Counted from the first letter of the stretch, positions 1 through 6,893 are shown. The stretch is DNA of 64,000 nt from Streptomyces sp. TSRI0281 (GCF_001905125.1 NZ_LWLE01000023.1:1-64000), one strand, 5' to 3'. Translations and numbers: made by a program. Notes: generated from the sequence alone by a model not told the origin.

Positions 1-1249
1 CCATCAGGACGTAGTCGGCGATGAAGACGGGCACCTTCTCGCCGCTGACCGGGTTGGCCGCGTACGCGCCGGTGAAGACGCCGGTCTTGTCCTTGGCCTC
101 GGCCTGCCGCTCGACTTCGGACTTGGCCGCGGCCTGCTTGCGGTACGCGGTGACGGCCTCGGCCGGAGTCGCGTGGCCGCCGGTCCACACCGGGTGGGTG
201 CCCTCGGGCCAGGCGGCCGGGATGATCCGCTCGATCAGGTCGTGCTCGGGGGCCAGCACCATGTAGGTCGCGCCGAACAGGGTGTCCTGGCGGGTGGTGA
301 ACACGGTGATGCTGCCCGCGCCGTCGACCGGGAAGTCCACGCGCGCGCCCTCGGACCGGCCGATCCAGTTCCGCTGCTGCAGCTTGATCGCCTCGGGCCA
401 GTCCAGCGGGTCCAGGTCGTCCAGCAGCCGGTCCGCGTAGGCGGTGATGCGCATGTTCCACTGGCGCAGCTTGGCCTTGAACACGGGGAAGTTGCCCCGC
501 TCGGAACGCCCGTCGGCGGTGACCTCTTCGTTGGCCAGGACGGTACCCAGGCCCGGCGACCAGTTGACGGGCGCGTCGGAGGCGTACGCCAGGCGGTACT
601 CGCCCAGGACCTCGGCACGCTCGGCGGCACTCAGCGCGCTCCACTCACGGCCGTCGGGAGTCGCACGCGACCCGCTCTCGAACTGCGCGACCAGGTCGGC
701 GATCGGCCGTGCCTTGTCGGCCTCCGTGTCGTACCAGGAGTTGAAGATCTGCAGGAAGATCCACTGGGTCCACTTGTAGTACTCGGCGTCGATCGTCGCG
801 AATGAGCGGCGTTTGTCGTGGCCCAGGCCCAGTCGGCGCAGCTGGAACTTCATGTTCGCCATGTTGGCCTCGGTGGAGACCCGCGGGTGCGTGCCGGTCT
901 GCACGGCGTACTGCTCCGCGGGCAGCCCGAAGGCGTCGAAGCCCAGGGTGTGCAGGACGTTGTGGCCGGTCATCCGCTGGTGCCGGGCGAAGACGTCAGT
1001 GGCGATATAGCCCAGCGGGTGACCGACATGCAGGCCCGCACCCGAGGGGTACGGGAACATGTCCATGATGAACTTCTTCGGCTTGGCGGCCAGCTCGGGG
1101 TCGCCCGCCAGATCACCGGTGGGGTTCGGCGCCTCGTAGGTCCCCTCGGCGTCCCAGAAGTCCTGCCAGCGTGCCTCGATGTCGGCGGCCATCGCCGCCG
1201 TGTAGCGGTGCGGCGCAGCTGTCTCGGCTGCGGAATTCGTCTCGCTCAT
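1..1249 (-). CDS. leuS: Leucyl-tRNA synthetase, N-terminal part (3' end outside window)
   Basis: Class I aminoacyl-tRNA synthetase that charges tRNA-Leu in the cytoplasm. About 416 codons are present, and the gene runs off the left edge. The ATP-binding HIGH motif appears as HVGH inside PYPSGAGLHVGH near residue 70, followed by a typical LeuRS stretch (TLGFDAFGLPAEQYA). The start of the editing (CP1) domain is visible, with a threonine-rich TTRQDTLFGATYMV segment near the truncated end. ATG at 1249 is chosen because the protein then begins MSETNSAAETAAPHRYTAAM, ahead of the conserved domain. The preceding 180 bases hold a leucine-codon leader peptide and a terminator hairpin, so expression is probably tuned by leucyl-tRNA supply. 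Family assignment is secure; only completeness is limited. Confidence 0.97.
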   Translation of the reverse strand, partial: MSETNSAAETAAPHRYTAAMAADIEARWQDFWDAEGTYEAPNPTGDLAGDPELAAKPKKFIMDMFPYPSGAGLHVGHPLGYIATDVFARHQRMTGHNVLHTLGFDAFGLPAEQYAVQTGTHPRVSTEANMANMKFQLRRLGLGHDKRRSFATIDAEYYKWTQWIFLQIFNSWYDTEADKARPIADLVAQFESGSRATPDGREWSALSAAERAEVLGEYRLAYASDAPVNWSPGLGTVLANEEVTADGRSERGNFPVFKAKLRQWNMRITAYADRLLDDLDPLDWPEAIKLQQRNWIGRSEGARVDFPVDGAGSITVFTTRQDTLFGATYMVLAPEHDLIERIIPAAWPEGTHPVWTGGHATPAEAVTAYRKQAAAKSEVERQAEAKDKTGVFTGAYAANPVSGEKVPVFIADYVLM

Positions 1250-1317
1250 GATCCTCAAAGCTCCATCGATCGTCATCTGCCGGCGCCCATGTCTACGGAC
1301 ACGCGTCTACCGAAACG

Positions 1318-1380
1318 AAAAATCCCCTCGCACAGGAGGGGACGCCGCGCCGATTCCGACCAGGCATTCTCACCGGTCGG
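1318..1380 (-). terminator. Putative leuS transcription attenuator (pause hairpin plus U-run terminator)
   Basis: On the minus strand, just after the leader-peptide stop, a 6-bp stem CCGACC/GGTCGG (1380-1375 with 1361-1356) is followed by a second hairpin TCCCCTC-CTGTGC-GAGGGGA (1342-1323) and then TTTTT (1322-1318). A hairpin directly followed by U5 is unusual in such GC-rich DNA and is a canonical intrinsic terminator. It sits about 70 nt upstream of leuS ATG, so it would cut leuS transcription unless disrupted. A possible competing pairing is GCCGCGC in the last leader codons (1396-1390) with GCGCGGC (1350-1344), just before the terminator. The exact antitermination fold cannot be settled by eye. 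Confidence 0.7.
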
Positions 1381-1386
1381 GACTGA

Positions 1387-1425
1387 TCAGCGCGGCTCGC
1401 TAAGCAGAAGTCGTACGGCACGCAT
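1387..1425 (-). CDS. leuS leader peptide, MRAVRLLLSEPR
   Basis: A 12-codon open frame reads ATG-R-A-V-R-L-L-L-S-E-P-R-stop. Three consecutive leucine codons (CTT CTG CTT at 1410-1402) include two CTT codons, which are rare in high-GC actinobacteria. It ends 7 nt before the first hairpin of the attenuator and lies immediately upstream of a leucyl-tRNA synthetase gene. This is the arrangement expected of ribosome-mediated attenuation, where stalling at Leu codons when charged tRNA-Leu is scarce prevents terminator formation. There is no Shine-Dalgarno sequence, but a TACCCT -10-like hexamer ends 6 nt before the ATG, which would fit a leaderless transcript. Function is inferred from arrangement only. 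Confidence 0.65.
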   Translation of the reverse strand: MRAVRLLLSEPR

Positions 1426-1431
1426 GGCGTC

Positions 1432-1437
1432 AGGGTA
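1432..1437 (-). promoter_or_regulatory. Candidate -10 box of the leuS leader transcript
   Basis: TACCCT on the minus strand fits the TANNNT pattern of the major sigma factor. It lies so that transcription would begin at or near the A of the leader ATG (1425). No good -35 hexamer is visible at 17-18 bp spacing, so confidence is modest. Confidence 0.35.
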
Positions 1438-1474
1438 CCGCACGGACCCGGAGCCGGGCCGGGAGCAACCGGCC

Positions 1475-1483
1475 TGTGGACAA
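1475..1483 (-). promoter_or_regulatory. DnaA-box-like 9-mer TTGTCCACA
   Basis: A perfect match to the Streptomyces-preferred DnaA box TTGTCCACA lies on the minus strand, 40-50 bp upstream of the candidate leuS leader promoter. A single box is not an origin. It may be a DnaA-regulated promoter element or chance. Confidence 0.4.
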
Positions 1484-1570
1484 CCGGCCTCCGACGGATC
1501 GCCCGGGAAGCGGGGGCGCTCCGCGAACACGGAGGTAAGCGGAAGCGAGCCGGCGCGCGCGAACAGGGTG

Positions 1571-1650
1571 AACGTGGTCGCACCCCGGCGGAGCGCGGTC
1601 GTACCCGGCGGAACGTGGTCGCACCCCGGCGCACCCCGGCGGACGTGGCC
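1571..1650. repeat. Degenerate 20-bp tandem repeat
   Basis: About three and a half copies of a roughly 20-bp unit, AACGTGGTCGCACCCCGGCG, with variants (GCGCGGTCGTACCCGGCGG, ACGTGGCC). It lies between the tRNA-Ala terminator and the leuS leader. It is visible directly; no function is apparent. Confidence 0.7.
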
Positions 1651-1663
1651 GGACAACGAGAAA

Positions 1664-1690
1664 GCGGGCCATCCGATTCGGATGACCCGC
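1664..1690 (-). terminator. Terminator of first tRNA-Ala
   Basis: On the minus strand, GCGGGTCATCCG pairs with CGGATGGCCCGC through a tight AAT loop, with one G-U pair. It begins 11 nt after the tRNA 3' end. Confidence 0.75.
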
Positions 1691-1700
1691 TTCCCTACTG

Positions 1701-1773
1701 TGGAGCTAAGGAGAATTGAACTCCTGACCTCCTGCATGCCATGCAGGCGCTCTACCAACTGAGCTATAGCCCC
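1701..1773 (-). tRNA. tRNA-Ala (anticodon GGC)
   Basis: A 73-nt cloverleaf begins GGGGCTATAGCTCAGTTGG. Acceptor stem GGGGCTA pairs with TAGCTCC (one G-U), the D-arm contains AGTTGG, anticodon stem CCTGC/GCAGG encloses loop ATGGCAT giving anticodon GGC, and the T-arm contains GTTCAATTC. The discriminator base is A and the CCA tail is not encoded. The TGGCA loop content reads alanine codons GCC/GCU, the dominant alanine codons in this genome type. An identical copy lies at 2505-2577. Confidence 0.96.
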
Positions 1774-1902
1774 TCGCTGCGCGCCGCCCGGTTTCCCTTG
1801 GCGACATCGAGAACATTACACGGTCCCCCCGGCCCTCCACCAAATCGTTTCCCATTTGAACCGGTATGCCCGAATAGCAGCTACGTCACCATGTCCCCGT
1901 CG

Positions 1903-2136
1903 TCATGCCGTCGCGAAGGAGTAGAAGCGCTTGAGGGTGCAGTGCTCCTCCAGGAGCCGCCCGTAGATCGGCTCCCCCTCCAGCTCGCGGTAGGTCTCGA
2001 TGGGGTCGCCTTTTATGATCAGCGCCCGCGCGCACTCCTCGCACCAGTACTGGTAATCCGGATTGATCGGGTCCATATCCCTGACGATGGGCGTACCGCT
2101 GCCGCACCAGTCACACTTCCGCCTGTGCGCACCCAT
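1903..2136 (-). CDS. Small zinc-ribbon-like conserved protein, 77 aa
   Basis: I do not recognise a named function. The 77-residue protein starts MGAHRRKCDWCGSGTPIV and has two Cys pairs, CDWC (residues 8-11) and CEEC (about 32-35), likely one structural zinc site. A charged C-terminal half follows (ETYRELEGEPIYGRLLEE). A GGAG ribosome-binding site lies 8 nt before ATG at 2136. The upstream small gene ends 3 nt before this start, so the pair is probably one transcript, lying between the two tRNA-Ala genes. Composition is unlike a random GC-rich frame, supporting a real gene. Confidence 0.8.
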   Translation of the reverse strand: MGAHRRKCDWCGSGTPIVRDMDPINPDYQYWCEECARALIIKGDPIETYRELEGEPIYGRLLEEHCTLKRFYSFATA

Positions 2137-2139
2137 CAG

Positions 2140-2328
2140 TCAGCTCCAGCTGTGGCCGCAGGCCGTACACACGTATGAGACCCCGCTGTTGCCACCCGGC
2201 GCTTGAGCCACGTGGGACGAACCGCAGGACGGGCAGCCGAGACGGGATCGATCTTCGGGAGTTACGGAACCGGGGGGCGAGACGGGAACAAGGGGCAGGT
2301 CGGGGACCTGCTCGCGACTCGCAGGCAT
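2140..2328 (-). CDS. Tiny zinc-ribbon protein, 62 aa
   Basis: Function unknown. The protein begins MPASREQVPDLPLVPVSPP and ends with a rubredoxin/zinc-ribbon pattern CPSC-x16-CTACGHSWS, resembling the small zinc ribbons found in many nucleic-acid-associated proteins. A start at 2328 is preferred over longer versions because GGGAGGGAG lies about 5 nt upstream. The open frame upstream of it runs back into the tRNA gene and is an artefact. It is followed directly by the 77-aa Cys-pair protein (3-nt gap), suggesting translational coupling. Confidence 0.72.
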   Translation of the reverse strand: MPASREQVPDLPLVPVSPPGSVTPEDRSRLGCPSCGSSHVAQAPGGNSGVSYVCTACGHSWS

Positions 2329-2468
2329 CGCGCTCCCTCCCGATCGGTCCATCGCCCCCTCCGGCGCTCCGATTCTGCCATGACCCCGCAAGGGGGTCAG
2401 CCCGCGAACCGGCAGAGGCCGCACAGGACGCACAGAACGGGGCAGGACGGCACGGAGGAGATACGGCA

Positions 2469-2499
2469 AAGATCCCGCCCCTGAAAGGGACGGGATCTT
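2469..2499 (-). terminator. Terminator of second tRNA-Ala
   Basis: AAGATCCCG pairs with CGGGATCTT (9 bp), with an inner CCC/GGG stem around CTGAAA. It starts 6 nt after the tRNA 3' end and is followed by a short T-rich stretch on the minus strand. Confidence 0.85.
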
Positions 2500-2504
2500 G
2501 ATTG

Positions 2505-2577
2505 TGGAGCTAAGGAGAATTGAACTCCTGACCTCCTGCATGCCATGCAGGCGCTCTACCAACTGAGCTATAGCCCC
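2505..2577 (-). tRNA. tRNA-Ala (anticodon GGC), second copy
   Basis: Identical over all 73 nt to the tRNA at 1701-1773, including the GGC anticodon loop and the missing CCA tail. The two copies are about 800 bp apart with two small protein genes between them. Each copy has its own hairpin terminator, so they are probably transcribed separately. Confidence 0.96.
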
Positions 2578-2693
2578 GCTGTTCGCTGTGTTTCCCTGCG
2601 TTTCCGCGCTGCGAACAAGAAGAACTTTAGCCTGTGACCAGCCAGAAAGTGAAATCCGGCCGAGGCCGCCCGGAGACGGTCCGCGGGCACCGC

Positions 2694-3347
2694 CTAATCG
2701 TCGTCGCCGAGCACAGGTTCGGGGAGCGTCCCCGCGTTGTGCTCCAGCAGGCGCCAGCCGCGCGCACCCTCGCCCAGCACGGACCAGCAGCAGTTGGTGA
2801 GTCCGCCCAGCCCTTCCCAGTGGTGCGCTTCCAGGCCCAGCAGACGGCCGATGGTCGTCCTGATCGTGCCCCCGTGGCTGGCCACGACGAGCGTGCCCGC
2901 GTCGGGCAGTTTCGCGGCATGCTCCAGGACCACCGGGGCAGCCCGGTCGGCCACCTCGGTCTCCAGTTCGCCACCACCCCGGCGCACGGGCTCACCGCGC
3001 TTCCAGGCCGCGTACTGCTCGCCGTACTGCCCGATGATCTCTTCGTGCGTAAGGCCCTGCCAGGCGCCCGCGTACGTCTCGCGCAGCGCGGAGTCGTGGG
3101 CGACTTCGAGGCCCGTGACGGCAGCGAGCTCGGCGGCCGTCGCCGCCGCCCGCCGCAGGTCCGAGGCGACGATCGCGTCCGGCTGCAACGAGGCGAGCAG
3201 CCGGGCGGCCCGGCGGGCCTGCCCGACGCCGGCATCGGTGAGCTCGATGTCCGTGGAGCCCTGGAAACGGCGCTCCAGATTCCACGCCGTCTGGCCGTGC
3301 CGCCAGAGGACGATCCTGCGGCCCCTGCCGCTGCTGCTGCCGTTCAG
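2694..3347 (-). CDS. Histidine phosphatase / phosphoglycerate-mutase-like protein, CTG start
   Basis: Cytoplasmic branch-1 histidine phosphatase of about 217 residues, the usual family length. The catalytic RHG motif is LWRHGQTAWN (Arg16-His17-Gly18), and a second catalytic histidine is in VASHGGTIR near the C-terminal third. The substrate is not evident; relatives include phosphoglycerate mutase-like and glucosyl-3-phosphoglycerate phosphatases. No ATG, GTG or TTG exists between the upstream in-frame stop and the RHG motif; the first such codon (TTG 3188) would delete the active site. CTG at 3347 overlaps the rsfS stop as CTGA, mirroring the common ATGA overlap, and AAGGTG lies 7 nt upstream. 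I therefore call a CTG start. It is translationally coupled to rsfS. Confidence 0.85.
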   Translation of the reverse strand: MNGSSSGRGRRIVLWRHGQTAWNLERRFQGSTDIELTDAGVGQARRAARLLASLQPDAIVASDLRRAAATAAELAAVTGLEVAHDSALRETYAGAWQGLTHEEIIGQYGEQYAAWKRGEPVRRGGGELETEVADRAAPVVLEHAAKLPDAGTLVVASHGGTIRTTIGRLLGLEAHHWEGLGGLTNCCWSVLGEGARGWRLLEHNAGTLPEPVLGDDD

Positions 3348-3775
3348 CTCAGGTCACCTTCCGTGCCACCGTTGAGCTGGGCGTGCTCCTCGGCCTTGCC
3401 GCGGGTCTTGATCGCGTCGTCGGGGAGCGCGATCTCGGGGCAGTCCTTCCACAGGCGCTCAAGCGCGTAGAAGACGCGCTCCTCGCTGTGCTGGACGTGG
3501 ATCACGATGTCGACATAGTCGAGGAGGATCCAGCGGGCGTCGCGGTCGCCCTCACGGCGCACCGGCTTGGCGCCGAGCTCCTTCTGGAGCCGCTCCTCGA
3601 TCTCGTCGACGATCGACTTGACCTGGCGGTCATTGGGGGCCGAGGCCAGCAGGAAGGCGTCGGTGATCGACAGCACATCACTGACGTCGTAGGCGATGAT
3701 GTCGTGCGCGAGCCGGTCGGCGGCCGCCTGAGCGGCGGCGTTGATGAGCTCGATGGAGCGGTCCGTGGCGGTCAC
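3344..3775 (-). CDS. rsfS: Ribosome silencing factor RsfS
   Basis: RsfS/Iojap family protein of 143 aa that binds ribosomal protein L14 and blocks subunit joining when nutrients are short. Family signature segments are visible: an N-terminal helix with AAADRLAHDIIAYDVSDV, SITDAFLLASAPNDRQVKSI, and WILLDYVDIVIHVQ near residues 85-100. The C-terminus is a family-variable tail (KAEEHAQLNGGTEGDLS). The start is GTG at 3775 (MTATDRSIELI). The gene lies between nadD/LCP and the phosphatase, as in other actinobacteria, and its stop overlaps the next gene (CTGA). Confidence 0.95.
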   Translation of the reverse strand: MTATDRSIELINAAAQAAADRLAHDIIAYDVSDVLSITDAFLLASAPNDRQVKSIVDEIEERLQKELGAKPVRREGDRDARWILLDYVDIVIHVQHSEERVFYALERLWKDCPEIALPDDAIKTRGKAEEHAQLNGGTEGDLS

Positions 3776-3890
3776 ATGCAGGCTTTCGTCGGCGGTCAGA
3801 TCAACCTCTAGGGTCTCACGGACCGCCGACAGCCCTTACTGCGATGCTCCACGGCGATCTCCGGTGGCCGGCGCAGGGCGCCACCGCGCA

Positions 3891-5708
3891 CTATTTGATC
3901 TTGTAGTTCTGACCGAGCACGACCGATACGTCGGCGTTCGCGGCGGGCTTGCCCTGCTTCACGTCCTCCGCCGGCAGCCCCAGCGTCTTGGCGACCTCGG
4001 TCGCCTTCGCCTTGTCCTCGGCGGTCCGGTACAGCACCTCCGACGATGCCTCGGTGTCCGCCTTCCCGCTGTCGACGTAGGCGTAACCGCCATTGACCAG
4101 CTGGACCCGGGCCGCCTCGCCGCCGTTCGCGTTGCCGGTGGCGTTCCTGACACCGACGCGGACGGCCGCGTCCTGGTCCGGGGCCTTCACCGTGCCGCCC
4201 AGGATGTCCTTGACGACGCTCTCCGTGGCCTTGTCGGTGAGGGTGCCGTCGTCCTGGACCGGCAGCAGCGCCGTCTTGTAGTCGCCGACCTTGGCGTGCC
4301 CGGCCAGCTTGGCCAGCGAGACCCCCAGGTCCCGCTCGGGCAGTGACGGGTCGAGGATCTGGGCCAGCGTCTCCACGGTGACGGTGGCGGCCTTCGGGTC
4401 CTCCGAGAGCTTCCGCAGGACCCCTCGCACGACCTGTCCGAAGCGCAGCAGCTGCTTCGCCTCGGGCTCGCCCTCACCGCGGTACGTGGCGTAGGCGACG
4501 GCCATCGGACCGCTCAGCGTCTGGGACTCGCCCTTGTTCACGAGGGGCGCGGCGCCCTTCTTGGCATCGGGCACATCGGTATCGGTGTCGACCTCGATGT
4601 TGCCGACCAGCTCGACAAGGTTCTCCAGGTACGGAGTGTCCAGCCGCCATGTACCGCTGATCTTGGTGCCCAGAAGGGTGTCGATCGACTCACGGGTGCC
4701 GGTGCTGCCGTCCTCGTCGACGGACTTGCCGAGCGTCGTGGTGGTGCCGTCGTCGGAAGCGACGGCGAGTGAGTTGGGGAGCAGGATGGTGGTGCCCTGC
4801 TTGGTGGTGGTGTTGTCGACGAGCAGCGCCGTGGAGGTGCCGCCCTTCTTGGTGTTGTGCAGATGCACCACGATGACGTCCCGCTGCTGCGGACCGGCGA
4901 CGGTGCTGTTCTTCTCGTCCGAGCCGGAGAGGCCGGGGATCTTGTCGGCGGACCAGAGGTAGCCGACCCCGCCGACCACGACGAGCGCGACGACGACTAT
5001 GAGCGCGACCATCCGGTTACGGCCCTTGCGCCGCGCTTCCTCACGCCGTTCGCTGCGGCTTTCGGTGAACTTCAGCCAGTCGATGACGTCTTCGGAGTCC
5101 TCGTCGGGCTCCTCGATGAACGAGAACTGCTCGGTGCCGTAGTCGGCGGGACGCCGCTGACCCGGAACGAGGGGTTCCTGATCCGCGGGCGCCTCGGGTT
5201 CCCTGACGGGCTCCTCGGCGGGTCGGGCGGGCTCCCCGACAGGCTGGGCCGGAGCGGGGGCGGAGCCCTGGTGCGGGATGTCCCACTGCTGGGCGGTGTC
5301 GACCGCGGCCGTCTGCTGCCCGGTGTCGTAGCCGTAGTTGGCGTAGTTCCCGTAGCCGTACCCCTGATCCGCGCCCTGGACCTGCTGGGGCTGCTCCACG
5401 TACGGGTCGTACTGCTGCGGGTACTGGGGCTGTTCGGGCTGTTGCGGGTACTGGGGCTGCTGCGGCTGGGCGTACGCGTCGTATCCGTACCCCTGGTCCG
5501 GAGCCTGGCCCTGGCCCTGCTGAATCTGCTGGCCCTGCTGCCCCTGCTCAATCTGCTGGCCTTGCGGAACCTGCTGGCTCTGCTGAGGCGCGTAGGGGTC
5601 GTACTGCTGCTGCCCCTGCTGCTGGTACACCGGTTGCCCGTACTCGTCGTAGCCGATGATCTGCGGCTGCTGGTAGTACGGGTCGTACGGGTTCTGTCGG
5701 TCGTTCAC
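3891..5708 (-). CDS. pdtA: LCP (LytR-CpsA-Psr) family glycopolymer ligase, PdtA-type
   Basis: Membrane protein of 605 aa predicted to transfer lipid-linked anionic glycopolymer to peptidoglycan. About 200 Gln/Tyr/Pro-rich cytoplasmic residues (repeated QPQYPQQ and QQGQQ) are followed by one transmembrane helix (about 232-252, MVALIVVVALVVVGGVGYLW). Then comes an extracellular LCP-type domain with DVIVVHLH, TTILLPNSLAV and RESIDTLLG, and a C-terminal LytR_C domain beginning VRVGVRNATGNANGG. The LCP core looks divergent, so catalytic arginines cannot be confidently assigned. From memory, the S. coelicolor gene in this position (SCO2578) was named PdtA, a polydiglycosylphosphate transferase. GTG at 5708 is preceded by GGAGAGG. 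It lies 19 nt downstream of nadD, likely co-transcribed. Confidence 0.85.
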   Translation of the reverse strand: MNDRQNPYDPYYQQPQIIGYDEYGQPVYQQQGQQQYDPYAPQQSQQVPQGQQIEQGQQGQQIQQGQGQAPDQGYGYDAYAQPQQPQYPQQPEQPQYPQQYDPYVEQPQQVQGADQGYGYGNYANYGYDTGQQTAAVDTAQQWDIPHQGSAPAPAQPVGEPARPAEEPVREPEAPADQEPLVPGQRRPADYGTEQFSFIEEPDEDSEDVIDWLKFTESRSERREEARRKGRNRMVALIVVVALVVVGGVGYLWSADKIPGLSGSDEKNSTVAGPQQRDVIVVHLHNTKKGGTSTALLVDNTTTKQGTTILLPNSLAVASDDGTTTTLGKSVDEDGSTGTRESIDTLLGTKISGTWRLDTPYLENLVELVGNIEVDTDTDVPDAKKGAAPLVNKGESQTLSGPMAVAYATYRGEGEPEAKQLLRFGQVVRGVLRKLSEDPKAATVTVETLAQILDPSLPERDLGVSLAKLAGHAKVGDYKTALLPVQDDGTLTDKATESVVKDILGGTVKAPDQDAAVRVGVRNATGNANGGEAARVQLVNGGYAYVDSGKADTEASSEVLYRTAEDKAKATEVAKTLGLPAEDVKQGKPAANADVSVVLGQNYKIK

Positions 5709-5727
5709 CGGTGCCCCTCTCCGTGGC

Positions 5728-6345
5728 TCATTCGCCGCGGTACAGCTGGCGCTTGTCGATGTAGCGGACCACACCGTCCGGCACCAAGTACCAGACCGGA
5801 TCCCCCTGCGCGACCCTCCCACGGCAGTCCGTGGACGAGATCGCCAGCGCCGGAACCTCCACGAGGGAGACACCACCCTCCGGCAGCCCGTCGTCCGTGA
5901 GCACGTGACCCGGCCGGGTCACACCGATGAAGTGGGAGAGCGAGAACAGCTCCTCCGCGTCCCGCCAGGTAAGGATCTGGGACAACGCGTCGGCGCCGGT
6001 GATGAAGAAGAGGTCCGCGTCGCCGTGGACCTCGCGCAGGTCCCGCAGCGTATCGATCGTGTACGTCGGTCCGCCACGGTCGATGTCGCTGCGGCTGACC
6101 GAGAACTGCGGGTTGGACGCCGTGGCGATGACCGTCATCAGATAGCGGTCTTCGGCCGGGGAGACCTGCTTGTGGCTCTTCTGCCACGGCTGCCCGGTCG
6201 GGACGAAGATGACCTCATCGAGGTGGAACTGGGCGGCCACTTCACTGGCCGCCACCAGGTGTCCATGATGAATCGGGTCAAAAGTCCCGCCCATCACGCC
6301 GAGTCGGCGCTTGCCGGGGCCGGTAGGCACTTTCTGCTCTCCCAT
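5728..6345 (-). CDS. nadD: Nicotinate-nucleotide adenylyltransferase
   Basis: Converts nicotinate mononucleotide and ATP to deamido-NAD in NAD biosynthesis. The 205-aa protein has the nucleotidyltransferase signature GGTFDPIHHGH near residues 19-29 and the C-terminal ISSTDCR form of the ISSTxxR motif. SDIDRGGPTYTIDTL and FFITGADALSQILTWRD are typical NadD segments. ATG at 6345 gives MGEQKVPTGPGKRRLGVMGG; longer versions add a low-quality arginine-rich extension. It is followed closely by the LCP gene and then rsfS, a conserved actinobacterial order. Confidence 0.96.
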   Translation of the reverse strand: MGEQKVPTGPGKRRLGVMGGTFDPIHHGHLVAASEVAAQFHLDEVIFVPTGQPWQKSHKQVSPAEDRYLMTVIATASNPQFSVSRSDIDRGGPTYTIDTLRDLREVHGDADLFFITGADALSQILTWRDAEELFSLSHFIGVTRPGHVLTDDGLPEGGVSLVEVPALAISSTDCRGRVAQGDPVWYLVPDGVVRYIDKRQLYRGE

Positions 6346-6383
6346 GCGTGCAGAGCCTACTGGCACGGTTGTACGCCTCCGCC

Positions 6384-6545
6384 TCAGCGGTCGCGGTTGA
6401 AGCGGGTGGTGACCCAGAGCAGGAACATCAGCGCGAGGAACGCGCCACCACCGGTCAGGTAAGGGTTGAGGCTTTCGTGGTTGCCGCCCGCGCCGCCCTC
6501 GGAGGCGAGAGTGACCAGCTGGTGGGCAGTGCTCGTGAGGCTCAT
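6384..6545 (-). CDS. Small single-helix membrane protein, 53 aa
   Basis: Function unknown. The short protein MSLTSTAHQLVTLASEGGAG... has a C-terminal transmembrane helix, LTGGGAFLALMFLLWVTTRF, ending in a basic cap (NRDR). It sits 38 nt upstream of nadD on the same strand. A second short membrane protein lies next to it. Sequence composition, a clean stop and a plausible topology support a genuine gene, probably conserved in Streptomyces at this locus. Confidence 0.7.
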   Translation of the reverse strand: MSLTSTAHQLVTLASEGGAGGNHESLNPYLTGGGAFLALMFLLWVTTRFNRDR

Positions 6546-6629
6546 CTTCAGCAGGACCTATCGATCGGGAGTCGGAAGGAAGACGTCGGGCACATCGTAT
6601 GCGGGCGCCCCGGGCACGCTCACGCCGAC

Positions 6630-6782
6630 TCAGTCGTTGTTGTCGTCGTTGCGGTATCCACGCAGCAGGAACCAGGCGAGCAGAGCGGCTCCGACGATCG
6701 ACACGAGCAGCACGATCCGGAGGGTGTTGCCCGGTCCCTGCTCCTCGGATGCGGCGGCGAGCAGTGCGACGGTGTGCGGCAT
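6630..6782 (-). CDS. Small single-helix membrane protein, 50 aa
   Basis: Function unknown. MPHTVALLAAASEEQGPGNTLR... contains one transmembrane helix (IVLLVSIVGAALLAWFLL) followed by RGYRNDDNND. It is organised like its 53-aa neighbour: a short extracytoplasmic-looking N-terminus, one helix and a short charged tail. The two may act together or be diverged copies. It is transcribed away from the M48 peptidase gene across a 111-bp divergent promoter region. Confidence 0.65.
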   Translation of the reverse strand: MPHTVALLAAASEEQGPGNTLRIVLLVSIVGAALLAWFLLRGYRNDDNND

Positions 6783-6800
6783 TTCGGGCGCTCCTCATAG

Positions 6801-6809
6801 TTATCCACA
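6801..6809 (+). promoter_or_regulatory. DnaA-box-like 9-mer TTATCCACA
   Basis: An exact match to the classical DnaA box lies in the divergent intergenic region between the 50-aa membrane protein and the M48 peptidase gene. AT-rich 9-mers are rare by chance in this DNA, so a regulatory role is possible. A lone box does not indicate an origin. Confidence 0.35.
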
Positions 6810-6893
6810 GCCCCCCGCACACCGTAGCGCCAGCACATACGCTGGCATTTGTCAGGGGGACGAGCGACGTCTCGTACGAACAGGGGGCCATCC

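Larger units (their letters stand above)
1250..1700. other. leuS leader and tRNA-Ala downstream region
   Basis: This 450-bp stretch has no long gene. It holds the putative leuS attenuator (leader peptide, two hairpins, U-run), a perfect DnaA-box-like 9-mer, a short 20-bp tandem repeat and the terminator of the first tRNA-Ala gene, each listed separately. Longer open frames here read through the repeat or the tRNA and have no protein-like composition. Confidence 0.7.

Noticed and set aside
173..805. Plus-strand 210-aa frame over leuS
   Set aside because: Antisense shadow of leuS; Gly/Arg/Val-rich with no family features, while leuS motifs are clear on the other strand.
1387..2562. Two longer minus-strand open frames beginning MVERLHGMQEVRSSILLSST
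   Set aside because: The shared start is the translation of the two identical tRNA-Ala genes, not a protein family; only their downstream ends (leader peptide, zinc-ribbon protein) are used.
6801..6809. Replication origin
   Set aside because: A single DnaA box, with no dnaA/dnaN genes or box cluster nearby.
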